The notes: generated by a model not told the origin, from the letters alone. A stretch of 7,109 nucleotides of DNA from Pseudomonadota bacterium (GCA_023438325.1 JAEXRB010000267.1:1-7109), one strand, 5' to 3'. Positions 1 to 6,823 are shown, numbered from the stretch's first letter. Numbers and translations are program-made.

Positions 1-2507
1 GGTTCGAGCAGTTGCGCGAGCGGGAAATCGCGCACGTCGATGGGTTGGCGTCCGGCATCGAGGCGGGAAATGTCGAGCAGCCCGCCCAGCAACGCCTCGG
101 TGGAACTGAGCGCGCCACGCACATTGCCCACCAGTGGCCGGTATTGCTCGTGCGTCAGCCGTTCATCGAGGGCGTGGGTAAACAGTTGCGCGGCATGCAG
201 CGGCTGCAGAAGATCGTGGCTGATGGCAGCGAGGAAACGGCTCTTGGCCTCGTTGGCACGCTCGGCGGCGCGGCGCGCCTGATCCAGCTCGCGAGTGCGT
301 TCATCCACACGCAGTTCGAGGGTTTCGTTGGCACGGGTCAACTCGGTTTCAGCGCGACGGAACTGGGTAACGTCGGTGAAGGTGGCTACGAACCCACCAT
401 CGGGCATCGGGTTGCCGCGAATCTCCACCACGGTGCCATCGGGAAACTTTCTTTCCGAAAGATGCGGCGTGCCGGCGCGCATGTGCTGGATGCGTCGCTG
501 CACTGCCGCTTCCATTTCGCCGCCGCTGCCAAAGCCGCGCTCCAGCGCCCAGCGTGCAAGGGTTTCCACCGGCTGGCCGACATGCAGCAAGGATTCCGGG
601 AATCCGAACAATTCGGCATAACGCCGGTTCCACGCCACCAGCCGCTGCTCGCCATCCACCACGCTGATGCCTTGGCTCATGTTCTCCAGTGCCGCTTCCA
701 GCAAGCGTTGATTGAAGCGCGAGACCTGCGAGGCTTCGCCCACGATGATCGCAACGGTTTCCAGATCCGGGCCCAACTGGGTGCGCGCGGTATCCAGCAG
801 CAGGCGCGCAGAAGCGGCGCCCAACACGCTGGCCAGATCACGCTCGACTTCGGATTGCAGCTGCGCGGATGCGAAAACCTCGTCACCGGCCTCGGCAAAC
901 AATTGCTCCACGCGCCCCGACTGAAGGAAGCGCGAAGCCAGATCATGCAGCGCCGGACTCGGAATGCGGCGACGGCTTTCCGCATCCGGTTTGCGCTGCC
1001 AGGCGTGATCGATCAGCCACGAGACCAAGGTCGCCACGGCCAGACTCACCACCACCGCGCGCAACACGCGGCTCCAGCCCGTCAACCCGAGGAATCCATC
1101 CGGCGAGAGGAACGTCCACCCGAACGGCCCATGCTGCAACCATGCGGTATCGGAAAACAGCAGCGGCCCGAGCGAGGGCAGCAGCAGCACCCAGATCCAC
1201 ACCAGCACGCCCAGCACCATGCCGATCAGCACTGCGGAAGCCGAGGTGCGCGGCCGCCACATCGCAAATCCCAACGCAGGCGCAATCGTGGCGAGGGCCG
1301 AAAACGACACCGCGCCGATATCGGCCAACGCTTCGCTGCCGGCAATCGCACGACTGTAAAACCATGCCAGCAACACCACCGCGACGATGCCGATGCGACG
1401 TTGCAACAGCACCTCGCCGCGCCGACTTGGCCCACCCGGCTGCGCCCACGCACCACGCACGCGCAAAGGCGCGAGCCAGTGATTGCCGATCATCAGACTC
1501 AATGACAACGTGGCAAGGATGACCATGCCGGTAGCGGCACTCAGGCCGCCGAGAAAGGCCAGCAAGGCCAGCCCGCCCTGCCCTTGGGACAGCGGCAATG
1601 CCAGCACGTAGAGATCCGACGGCACGCCCAAGGGCGCGAGCTTCTCCAGGCCTACCCGCGCCAGCGGCAGCAGCGGCAATGCGATCAGCACCATGTACAG
1701 CGGAAACATCCAGCGCGCAGTGCGCAAGTGACGCTCGTCGCGGCACTCCACCACGCCGACATGGAACTGATGCGGCAAGGTGAACATGACCAGCACGCCC
1801 AGCAGCACCAACGCCGGAAACCCCTCCGCACCGCCGGGCTCCGGCGTGAGCGGCGGCGCAGGCCAGTTCGGCCCGACCACCACGAACGCGCCCAGCGTCA
1901 GCATCACGCCCAGCTTGAACAGCGATTCCACCGCCACCGCCAGAACCAGGCCGCGGTTGTGTTCCACCGCCGAGGCACTGCGCGTGCCGAACAGCATCGC
2001 GAACAACGCCATCGCCAACGCCACGTACAGCGCGCTGTCGCCCCATGGCGGCGGGGTCAACTCGCTGGCGCGCGTCAGCATGCCGTAGCTCATCGCGACG
2101 GCCTTCAACTGCAAGGCCACATAAGGAATCAGCCCGAGCAGCGCCACGCCGGTGACCGCAGCGGCCAACCACGAATTGCGCCCGAGCCGCGTCGCAATGA
2201 GATCGGCGATCGAACTGGCATTGTGCTCGCGCGCCAGCCGGATCAACTGGATCAGAACGCCGGCGCCGAACACGTACACAAGAATGGTGCCGACGAAAGT
2301 CGGCGGCAGCGGCCAGCCGGAACGTGCGGCCTGAGTCACCGTGCCGTAGAAAGTCCACGACGTGCAGTAGACCGCCAGCGAAAGCGCATACACCGCCCCC
2401 CAGTGGCGATCGAGCTTGAAACCACGCCGTTCGCCCCACAGCGCCGCACCGAACAGGAGCCCCAGCCAAGCCAGACTCGCGGCGACGACGATGGTATCAG
2501 TGAGCAT
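1..2507 (-). CDS. Membrane sensor histidine kinase with SSS (SLC5-like) N-terminus, PAS-type and HisKA domains; 3' end beyond window
   Basis: The frame is open from an ATG at 2507 to the left edge, giving 835 codons with no stop; the C-terminus is outside the window. Residues 1 to about 505 are a chain of hydrophobic segments resembling a sodium:solute symporter, as in CbrA-type kinases. A soluble linker follows, with a GAASAR motif at 563-568. A PAS-type domain starts near 605 (MSQGISVVD at 610) and ends near FTDVTQ at about 713, and a charged, probably coiled-coil helix follows. The HisKA phospho-acceptor motif is SRFLAAISHDLLQPLH, with His764. By family knowledge, such proteins continue into a HATPase domain and often a receiver. 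The inferred role is an inner-membrane sensor whose symporter-like part binds or moves a small solute; the ligand is unknown. The start is well fixed: an in-frame TGA, the stop of the peroxidase gene, lies seven codons upstream, and the first membrane segment begins at once. No clear Shine-Dalgarno is visible, so coupling to the upstream gene is plausible. Confidence 0.93.
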   Translation of the reverse strand, partial: MLTDTIVVAASLAWLGLLFGAALWGERRGFKLDRHWGAVYALSLAVYCTSWTFYGTVTQAARSGWPLPPTFVGTILVYVFGAGVLIQLIRLAREHNASSIADLIATRLGRNSWLAAAVTGVALLGLIPYVALQLKAVAMSYGMLTRASELTPPPWGDSALYVALAMALFAMLFGTRSASAVEHNRGLVLAVAVESLFKLGVMLTLGAFVVVGPNWPAPPLTPEPGGAEGFPALVLLGVLVMFTLPHQFHVGVVECRDERHLRTARWMFPLYMVLIALPLLPLARVGLEKLAPLGVPSDLYVLALPLSQGQGGLALLAFLGGLSAATGMVILATLSLSLMIGNHWLAPLRVRGAWAQPGGPSRRGEVLLQRRIGIVAVVLLAWFYSRAIAGSEALADIGAVSFSALATIAPALGFAMWRPRTSASAVLIGMVLGVLVWIWVLLLPSLGPLLFSDTAWLQHGPFGWTFLSPDGFLGLTGWSRVLRAVVVSLAVATLVSWLIDHAWQRKPDAESRRRIPSPALHDLASRFLQSGRVEQLFAEAGDEVFASAQLQSEVERDLASVLGAASARLLLDTARTQLGPDLETVAIIVGEASQVSRFNQRLLEAALENMSQGISVVDGEQRLVAWNRRYAELFGFPESLLHVGQPVETLARWALERGFGSGGEMEAAVQRRIQHMRAGTPHLSERKFPDGTVVEIRGNPMPDGGFVATFTDVTQFRRAETELTRANETLELRVDERTRELDQARRAAERANEAKSRFLAAISHDLLQPLHAAQLFTHALDERLTHEQYRPLVGNVRGALSSTEALLGGLLDISRLDAGRQPIDVRDFPLAQLLE

Positions 2508-2528
2508 GGGGATGCCGCGGAAACTAAA

Positions 2529-3011
2529 TCAGCCGAGCAACGCCACGATGTCCTTTTCCAGCTTGGCCGGCGCATCGTTGGGCGCGTATCGACGCACCAC
2601 GCGGCCCTGGCGGTCGATCAGGAACTTGCTGAAGTTCCACTTGATCGCCTCGGTGCCAAGGAACCCGGCTTTCTCCGATTTCAGCCAGCGATACAGCGGT
2701 TCGGCACTTGGCCCATTGACCTCGATCTTGGCAAACAGCGGAAAGCTCACGTCATAGTTGAGCGAGCAGAAATTCTTGATCTCCTCCGCGTCGCCCGGCT
2801 CTTGGTGGCCAAACTGATCGCAGGGAAAGGCCAGCACCTCGAAACCCTCGTCGCGATGCGCCCGATAAAGCTTCTCCAACCCTTCATACTGCGGTGTGAA
2901 GCCGCACTTGGAAGCAACGTTGACGATCAACAAAACCTTGCCGCGAAACGCCTCAAGCGCACGCGGCGCGCCGTCGATGTCCTGGACGGTGAAGTCGTAG
3001 AGCGAGGCCAT
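2529..3011 (-). CDS. Glutathione-peroxidase-family thiol peroxidase
   Basis: This is a 160-residue protein, the usual length for a bacterial Cys-type GPx, with no signal peptide, so cytoplasmic. It reduces hydrogen peroxide or organic and lipid hydroperoxides. The thioredoxin fold carries all signature motifs: NVASKCGFTPQY with peroxidatic Cys36 (codon TGC, not a selenocysteine TGA), FPCDQFGHQEPG with Gln70, and KWNFSKFL with Trp125 and Asn126, completing the catalytic tetrad. Cys82 in NFCSLNYDVSFPLF matches the resolving cysteine of two-Cys GPx enzymes. By family knowledge, that points to thioredoxin rather than glutathione as reductant. FPCDQF has Asp where Asn is usual. The gene ends 21 bases before the sensor kinase and starts 120 bases after the deacetylase stop, so it may lead a two-gene transcript. 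The ATG at 3011 gives the normal family N-terminus, although its ribosome binding site is weak. The family call is secure; the physiological reductant is inference. Confidence 0.96.
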   Translation of the reverse strand: MASLYDFTVQDIDGAPRALEAFRGKVLLIVNVASKCGFTPQYEGLEKLYRAHRDEGFEVLAFPCDQFGHQEPGDAEEIKNFCSLNYDVSFPLFAKIEVNGPSAEPLYRWLKSEKAGFLGTEAIKWNFSKFLIDRQGRVVRRYAPNDAPAKLEKDIVALLG

Positions 3012-3043
3012 GATGCAATTTCCGAAGTGGGAGGAAGCGGCAG

Positions 3044-3072
3044 ATTACCCGAGGCGGGCGCGGCGTGGACAA
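3044..3072 (-). promoter_or_regulatory. Candidate sigma70-type promoter for the peroxidase-kinase unit
   Basis: On the minus strand TTGTCC (3072-3067) and GGTAAT (3049-3044) are 17 bases apart. Each matches four of six consensus positions of -35 TTGACA and -10 TATAAT. It would start transcription about 25 bases before the peroxidase ATG. The match is weak and GC-rich intergenic DNA can give such hits by chance. A 15-base element with 5-base arms (TGCCA/TGGCA, 3091-3105) lies just upstream and could be a regulator site. Confidence 0.25.
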
Positions 3073-3125
3073 GCCTCCGGCATGAACCGATGCCACGTCA
3101 TGGCACATCCGCCGAAACCTCCATC

Positions 3126-3155
3126 GCCGGATCATGTTTTCGCGTCGGATCCGGC
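3126..3155 (-). terminator. Hairpin overlapping the deacetylase stop codon, possible weak terminator
   Basis: Eight-base perfect arms, GCCGGATC at 3126-3133 and GATCCGGC at 3148-3155, enclose a 14-base loop. The stem includes part of the deacetylase stop codon (3134-3132). No T-run follows on the minus strand, so it is not a canonical intrinsic terminator. It may stabilise the mRNA 3' end, or terminate only in part, at the end of the signalling operon. Confidence 0.3.
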
Positions 3156-4016
3156 CTGGCGCCGCCATGCGATCCGCGCCGCGCGCACGGTGTTGGCATT
3201 GAGCCGCGCCACCTTCTCCGCCGCCTGATACCCACCTGCCAACACGAACAATATCGGCACGCCCGAGCGTTGCGCCATGCCGAACACGGTCAAATCGCGC
3301 CGGAACAACTCGCCGCTGGTGAGCTTCACCCGGCTCTTGGGATCATCGCGGTGACAATCGACGCCAGCCTGATACACCAGCAAATCGGGACGATGCGCCT
3401 CGATCAGCCCTGCCACTTCTTCGAGCACTTCCAGATAGCGCGAAAAACCCTGTTCCGGATGGATCTGGTACGCCCAGGAACGCACGCCGCCACGACAACC
3501 GAATCGCGTGCCGAAGATCGAGATGGCATACAGATTGGGCAAACGCGCCGCAAACGCCTCGGTGCCATCGCCGCCGTGTTCGTCGCAATCAATCACCATG
3601 ATGCGCCGCTGCGGCATCACATGCGCCAGCAAGGCCAGCCCGTTGAGCGCGCAGAAACCACTGCCGGTAGCAGGATGGGCATGGTGGAATCCACGCGCGA
3701 TATTCATCGCAATGCCGTGCTCCAACGCATGCCGGGCAGCCTGCAACTGGCCTCCGAGCATCGCCAGCGAAGCATCGCGCACGCGCGGCGTCCAGGCGAT
3801 GCCCTGACGGGATGCCTGCGGCGCCAAGCCGTGCAGAAATGCTTCCAGATAATCGGCATCGTGCAGCCCTTGCAGCAGCGCCGGATCGACCAACTCGGCC
3901 TCATGCTGCGTCACCAAGCCCATCCGCAGCAGCCTTGCGCGCGTGATACCCAACCTCGCCAGCAAGGGCACTTCGGCCGGCGCATAGGCATCGCAGAACC
4001 AGGCAGGAATGCGCAT
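3132..4016 (-). CDS. Histone-deacetylase-superfamily zinc hydrolase
   Basis: This is a 294-residue single-domain protein of the arginase/deacetylase fold; enzymes of the family remove acetyl groups from lysine side chains, polyamines or other amines. All catalytic features are visible: the tandem histidines in GFHHAHPATG (His111, His112); IDCDEHGGDG with the charge-relay Asp143 and zinc ligands Asp145 and His147; GVDCHRDDP with the third zinc ligand Asp225; and LAGGY with transition-state Tyr263. It therefore should be active. The chosen ATG at 4016 lies one base after the stop of the upstream gene (TGAGATG), with AGGG six bases before it. An in-frame ATG at 4046 would overlap the upstream gene and add ten residues that do not resemble the family start. 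It is the last gene of the Roadblock/GTPase operon and probably translationally coupled to it. The family call is firm, whereas the substrate is unknown: a protein of the same operon, an acetylpolyamine or acetoin-type metabolism are all open. Confidence 0.93.
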   Translation of the reverse strand: MRIPAWFCDAYAPAEVPLLARLGITRARLLRMGLVTQHEAELVDPALLQGLHDADYLEAFLHGLAPQASRQGIAWTPRVRDASLAMLGGQLQAARHALEHGIAMNIARGFHHAHPATGSGFCALNGLALLAHVMPQRRIMVIDCDEHGGDGTEAFAARLPNLYAISIFGTRFGCRGGVRSWAYQIHPEQGFSRYLEVLEEVAGLIEAHRPDLLVYQAGVDCHRDDPKSRVKLTSGELFRRDLTVFGMAQRSGVPILFVLAGGYQAAEKVARLNANTVRAARIAWRRQAGSDAKT

Positions 4017-4017
4017 C

Positions 4018-4941
4018 TCAGACCCTGCCGATCCGGGCAGCGGCAAAACGCAGCAGATCGTCGAGCGTGGTGCTGCCCGGAGACAACAGATTGCAATGCA
4101 CCTGACGTCGGAACTGCTCGCCGAATGCGCGCTCGCGATGCGCAGGCTCCAGTGCCAGCGTAGTCAGCCGCAGGAAACGCACTTGTGCCAACGCCGATAG
4201 TGAAAACACCTCACCATTCGCATGATGCCCAAGTGGTACGGCATCCTCACGATGCCGAAGTGCCGCCAGCCCGCCGGGCGGAATCCTCACCCCGCAGATC
4301 ACGGCTTCCTGCAGGAACATCGCCGAATGCGATTCGCCCAGCCCGATCTTCTCCACCAGCACCGGTTCCCCGTGCGCATCCACCCAGAAGTTGACCCGCC
4401 CACCGCGTCGAATCTTGCCGTGCGCAACTTCCAGAAAAAACTCCTCGGCCTGCGAGCAGCTCCCGATCTCCGGTTTCTCCAGCATGACGGGCAAGACCGG
4501 CCGCGCCATCTGATGAAAGCCCAGAATGTCACCCATCATCAACAACAGCAAAGTACTCTCGGGATGGCGAACACGCACCTGCACCTCGGCGAGGCAACCT
4601 GGCAGCGATAGAAGTTGTCGAGCACCGGGCCATGCCGGATCAATCATGCCCTCAGGGGCATCCGCAAGATCACGCCAGCCACCGGCCCAACCCTGTTCGA
4701 GGCTGCGTGCGGCAAGAAGTTCGATGGCACGCAGCGGCCAGTCTTCGAACATGGCCAGATCCGAGGCATCAAGCGGATCGCGCGGCCGATTGATGCGCTC
4801 GGCAAGAAAACGCGTGGCTTGCGTCAGGCCGCAGCCGCGACGCTCAGTGCGATGCTGCGGCTGCTCGTCGAGCATCTCGCGCAAGATGCGGCAAGGGCGC
4901 AGGTTCGACGCAGTCAATGCCTCAACCAGCTCGTGCGCCAT
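4018..4941 (-). CDS. Conserved-looking 307-residue protein of unknown family, GTPase-linked
   Basis: I do not recognise a known domain. The protein looks soluble, with no signal peptide or membrane span. Residues 1 to about 130 are mainly helical and rich in Arg, Leu and Glu. A mixed hydrophobic strand-like part follows, with STLLLLMMGD and, further on, GGRVNFWVDAHGEPVLVEKI and ICGVRIPPGGLAAL. The C-terminus is again helical (TTLDDLLRFAAARIGRV). Coding is supported by the fit of the frame between neighbours: the ATG at 4941 starts three bases after the GTPase stop (TGA-GTG-ATG) and has GGAG six bases upstream. The GTG at 4944 is possible but leaves only three bases to GGAG. Its end is one base from the deacetylase start. 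By position it may be an effector, scaffold or regulator of the GTPase, or the partner or substrate of the deacetylase; both ideas are inference from context only. Confidence 0.85.
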   Translation of the reverse strand: MAHELVEALTASNLRPCRILREMLDEQPQHRTERRGCGLTQATRFLAERINRPRDPLDASDLAMFEDWPLRAIELLAARSLEQGWAGGWRDLADAPEGMIDPAWPGARQLLSLPGCLAEVQVRVRHPESTLLLLMMGDILGFHQMARPVLPVMLEKPEIGSCSQAEEFFLEVAHGKIRRGGRVNFWVDAHGEPVLVEKIGLGESHSAMFLQEAVICGVRIPPGGLAALRHREDAVPLGHHANGEVFSLSALAQVRFLRLTTLALEPAHRERAFGEQFRRQVHCNLLSPGSTTLDDLLRFAAARIGRV

Positions 4942-4944
4942 CAC

Positions 4945-5472
4945 TCACTCCATCATCAACAACAGCGCTCGCACCAGTTGCGACACCTGCTCCCGCTCAC
5001 GTGCATCGATCGTCATCACCGGAACCGGCGGCATCCGGCCGGCCAGCGCATGGCGAATCGTGTCCATGCGGAAGTGTGGCGCCATATCCGTTCGAGTAAT
5101 GCCGATGGCCAAGGGCAGATCGGCATCAATGCCGGCAACCACATCCACCCAGTGAGCACAGTGTGCGGCAATATCGGGATCATCGCCAGGCAGCAGCACC
5201 AAGGCCCCCAGCGCCCCTTGCATCACGATGCTACGCATGTGCGAGAAGTGCTCCTGACCAGGCAGGCCGAACAACTGCAACGGTGTGCCGTCGTCCAGCA
5301 GGATCGTCGAGAAATCCAGCGCCACGGTGGTGGTGGTCTTCTCTCCCATCGGGCCATCGCTCAACGGCATTTCGGTGGATACCGGCGCCATGTCCGACAA
5401 CGCCGTCAACGCCGTGGTCTTGCCCGATCCCACCGGCCCCACCAGAACGAACTTGAAACCTTGCTGATACAA
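4945..5472 (-). CDS. Small Ras-like GTPase of the MglA/CvnD/Srp102-like (COG2229) type
   Basis: This is a 175-residue single-domain GTP-binding switch protein, probably cytoplasmic and recruited to a partner or membrane complex. The P-loop is GPVGSGKTT at residues 12-20. Thr46-Thr49 in GEKTTTTVALDF fit switch I. Switch II is LFGLPGQEHF at 67-76, with Gly in place of the canonical Asp of DxxG and Gln73 at the Ras Gln61 position. The guanine-specificity motif is the variant TRTD at 126-129 in place of NKxD, and no clear SAK motif is seen. These departures are known for the MglA/conservon GTPases. No ATG exists between the upstream stop and the P-loop. TTG at 5472 has GAGG eight bases upstream, whereas TTG at 5478 (two residues longer) leaves only two bases, so 5472 is preferred. 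Roadblock proteins encoded upstream are the expected regulators, as MglB is for MglA. Confidence 0.92.
   Translation of the reverse strand: MYQQGFKFVLVGPVGSGKTTALTALSDMAPVSTEMPLSDGPMGEKTTTTVALDFSTILLDDGTPLQLFGLPGQEHFSHMRSIVMQGALGALVLLPGDDPDIAAHCAHWVDVVAGIDADLPLAIGITRTDMAPHFRMDTIRHALAGRMPPVPVMTIDAREREQVSQLVRALLLMME
4948..4951 (-). promoter_or_regulatory. Ribosome binding site inside the GTPase 3' end
   Basis: GGAG on the minus strand lies within the last codons of the GTPase gene, six bases before the ATG at 4941. It decides the start of the 307-residue protein and makes translational coupling between the two genes likely. Confidence 0.6.
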
Positions 5473-5480
5473 CGGCAATT

Positions 5481-5484
5481 CCTC
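5481..5484 (-). promoter_or_regulatory. Ribosome binding site choosing the TTG start of the GTPase
   Basis: GAGG on the minus strand lies eight bases before TTG 5472 and two bases before TTG 5478. It follows the stop codon of the 303-residue gene almost at once and favours the downstream TTG as the GTPase start. Confidence 0.5.
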
Positions 5485-5487
5485 GGT

Positions 5488-6399
5488 TCAGGCGCTCCGC
5501 AATCCGAATCGGCGCGCCAGGCTGGACAAGAATGACGCATGCACACGCGGCTTGCGCGACGGCGTGATCTCGATGCGGCGGGACGAGCCGTCGTCATGCA
5601 GTAGATCGGCGGCGGCGAATGCCCACAGACAGGCTTTGAGGTCTGTAGGTGTGGCATCGCCCAAACCGGATTTGTTCAACTCGGCAACACTTTTCGTATT
5701 GCCGATCAGGCGCATGCACACCCTCAACGCACCTGCTTTCAATGGCATCGTCCCCAGATCCGGCCAAGCATCCAGCCAGAAGCGACCCACGGGGAAATCC
5801 GGCAAATCGCCACCAATGCGATAGGCGGCCCGCAACAACAACGATTCGATGCTGGCCGATGCCATGTTCCTGACATCGTCGTCTTCATCAACCACAACGA
5901 TTCGGCAACGTGACTCCGACAGCATTTCCAGGCCCGCAAGCAGCTCCGAATGAGAATCCGCGTGTGCACGACCTGTTTTGGGGCGCAACTTCAGCGTGCG
6001 TCCGTGAAAGGTGATATCCACCGCCTTGCCGCGCAAGGCAGCCTGCGCCAGGCGGCACAACGCCGGCAAGGGTGCCGAAACACCGGCTTCATCCGGCGAC
6101 ATCGCACCGTAAACCTGCTCGCGGATGTACTGGGCAAGCATCGCTGCCGTCGCATCAGGGCTGATCACGGCGGTTTGTGCTCGCCCCACCCCGATCACCT
6201 TGCTGCCACGACGCTGAGCCTGTGCCAATGCCCGCACACCATAGGCATCATCAGTCGAAGCGACCAGGAGATCGCATCGGGTGCCATCCCAGGGATTGAG
6301 CCGGATGCGCAGTCGATAGGCACCCAACAGCGAAACCGCCAGGCGCAAGCGCTGTTCTGTCGCATCATCCAGTGCCGCTGTCCTTACATCTAGGCGCAT
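5488..6399 (-). CDS. 303-residue protein of unknown family in the Roadblock/GTPase operon
   Basis: No named domain is recognised with confidence; the protein is soluble, without a signal peptide or membrane span. The first 75 residues read like an alpha/beta sandwich: a helix at about 11-27, strand RLRIRL, strand CDLLVAS at 42-48, helix 52-63 and strand KVIGVG at 67-72. This resembles a degenerate receiver domain without a clear phospho-acceptor pattern. A second hydrophobic strand ending in acidic residues (RIVVVDEDDD) occurs near 160-170. The C-terminal third has a WPDLG motif at 212-216 and a helical stretch around Trp259, ending ADLLHDDG, which suggests a winged-helix or helical bundle. 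The start ATG at 6399 has AGG seven bases upstream. The stop is 15 bases before the preferred GTPase start. Its place between a Roadblock protein and its likely GTPase suggests an adaptor in the same complex; DNA binding is possible but not shown. Confidence 0.86.
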   Translation of the reverse strand: MRLDVRTAALDDATEQRLRLAVSLLGAYRLRIRLNPWDGTRCDLLVASTDDAYGVRALAQAQRRGSKVIGVGRAQTAVISPDATAAMLAQYIREQVYGAMSPDEAGVSAPLPALCRLAQAALRGKAVDITFHGRTLKLRPKTGRAHADSHSELLAGLEMLSESRCRIVVVDEDDDVRNMASASIESLLLRAAYRIGGDLPDFPVGRFWLDAWPDLGTMPLKAGALRVCMRLIGNTKSVAELNKSGLGDATPTDLKACLWAFAAADLLHDDGSSRRIEITPSRKPRVHASFLSSLARRFGLRSA

Positions 6400-6411
6400 G
6401 CAGGAACCTGC

Positions 6412-6453
6412 AATAGAAAAGGAGAGAACCCGCGGCCGGAGACGGGCCGCGGG
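6412..6453 (-). terminator. Intrinsic-terminator-like hairpin between Roadblock gene and the rest of the operon
   Basis: On the minus strand a perfect nine-base GC stem, CCCGCGGCC and GGCCGCGGG (6453-6429), closes a seven-base loop. It is followed by a pyrimidine-rich run with a TTTT (6428-6412). It begins 13 bases after the Roadblock stop and ends just before the next ribosome binding site. The U-run is interrupted, so readthrough is likely, and it may act as an attenuator or as a 3' stabiliser that raises Roadblock protein over the downstream proteins. Confidence 0.6.
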
Positions 6454-6466
6454 CAGCCATCAGTGA

Positions 6467-6823
6467 TCAGGAGAAATCCAGCGTCTTCTCGAAGCTGCGC
6501 AGCTCGTGGCGCGCCATCGCAAGGTTGGACTTGGAACGGTCGAGAACCACGTACAGGAAAAGGTTCTGATTCGATTCCAGCGGGCGGATCAGGTGGTACT
6601 GCTTGGTCAACGAGATCAGAACATCCTCGATAGTGTCGTTGAGCTTGAGGGCATTGGCAACCTTGCGCTTGGCGCGAAGCACTTCCGTGTTGCCGGCAGC
6701 AGCCACTTCCAGATTGATGGCATCGCCATCGGCGACAAGCAACATTCCACTCTCGGAATCTGCGAGGGCCGCAGCAACATATCCATCGATATCACGCAGG
6801 GGATCAAGAGAAATCTTTGCCAC
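6467..6823 (-). CDS. Roadblock/LC7 domain protein (MglB/CvnB-like)
   Basis: The 118-residue protein is a single Roadblock/LC7 domain, the normal size of this family, whose dimers bind small GTPases as GAPs, exchange factors or scaffolds. Visible features are the N-terminal helix and first strand (DIDGYVAAALADSESGMLLV), a strand with an acidic turn (GDAINLEVAAAGN), a long helix (TEVLRAKRKVANAL), the central strand and turn DVLISLTKQYHLIRPL, the last strand (LFLYVVLDRSKSNLAM) and a final helix. The start is a GTG at 6823, the only reasonable start in frame before the domain; GAG seven bases upstream is a weak ribosome site. The protein probably works with the GTPase encoded about 1 kb downstream, as MglB does with MglA. 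The shared NLAM-containing end with the upstream partial gene suggests the two are related and might form a heterodimer; that is inference. Confidence 0.9.
   Translation of the reverse strand: MAKISLDPLRDIDGYVAAALADSESGMLLVADGDAINLEVAAAGNTEVLRAKRKVANALKLNDTIEDVLISLTKQYHLIRPLESNQNLFLYVVLDRSKSNLAMARHELRSFEKTLDFS

Noticed and set aside
12..1505. Plus-strand open frame of 497 codons
   Set aside because: It is antisense to the kinase PAS and HisKA region, with a low-complexity Arg/His/Gln-rich product and no recognisable fold.
943..2469. Minus-strand open frame of 508 codons inside the kinase gene
   Set aside because: It is an out-of-frame shadow rich in Arg, Gly and Ala. The kinase frame, with clear membrane segments and HisKA motif, is the real one.
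1..2507. Annotation as a sodium:solute transporter
   Set aside because: The symporter-like part is followed in the same frame by a PAS-type domain and a HisKA His764 motif, so it is a sensor kinase; transport itself may or may not occur.
2904..2906. Selenocysteine in the peroxidase
   Set aside because: The active-site codon is TGC (cysteine), not TGA, and the protein matches Cys-type GPx.
4017..4046. Upstream ATG at 4046 as deacetylase start
   Set aside because: It would add ten residues unlike the family and overlap the upstream gene, whereas ATG 4016 has a well-spaced AGGG.
1584..4163. Very long plus-strand open frame (859 codons) crossing three genes
   Set aside because: It is antisense to the sensor kinase, peroxidase and deacetylase, has an Arg/Gln/His-rich composition with no domain, and runs across their boundaries. 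Long antisense frames are usual in GC-rich coding DNA.
4615..5535. Plus-strand open frame of 306 codons over the GTPase
   Set aside because: It lies antisense to the GTPase and the 307-residue gene. The opposite strand carries a P-loop and coupled starts.
6400..6411. GCAGG-TT-CCTGC palindrome just before the ATG of the 303-residue gene, as a translation switch
   Set aside because: A two-base RNA loop is not feasible and the usable stem would be too short. It is better read as a chance feature containing the AGG ribosome site.
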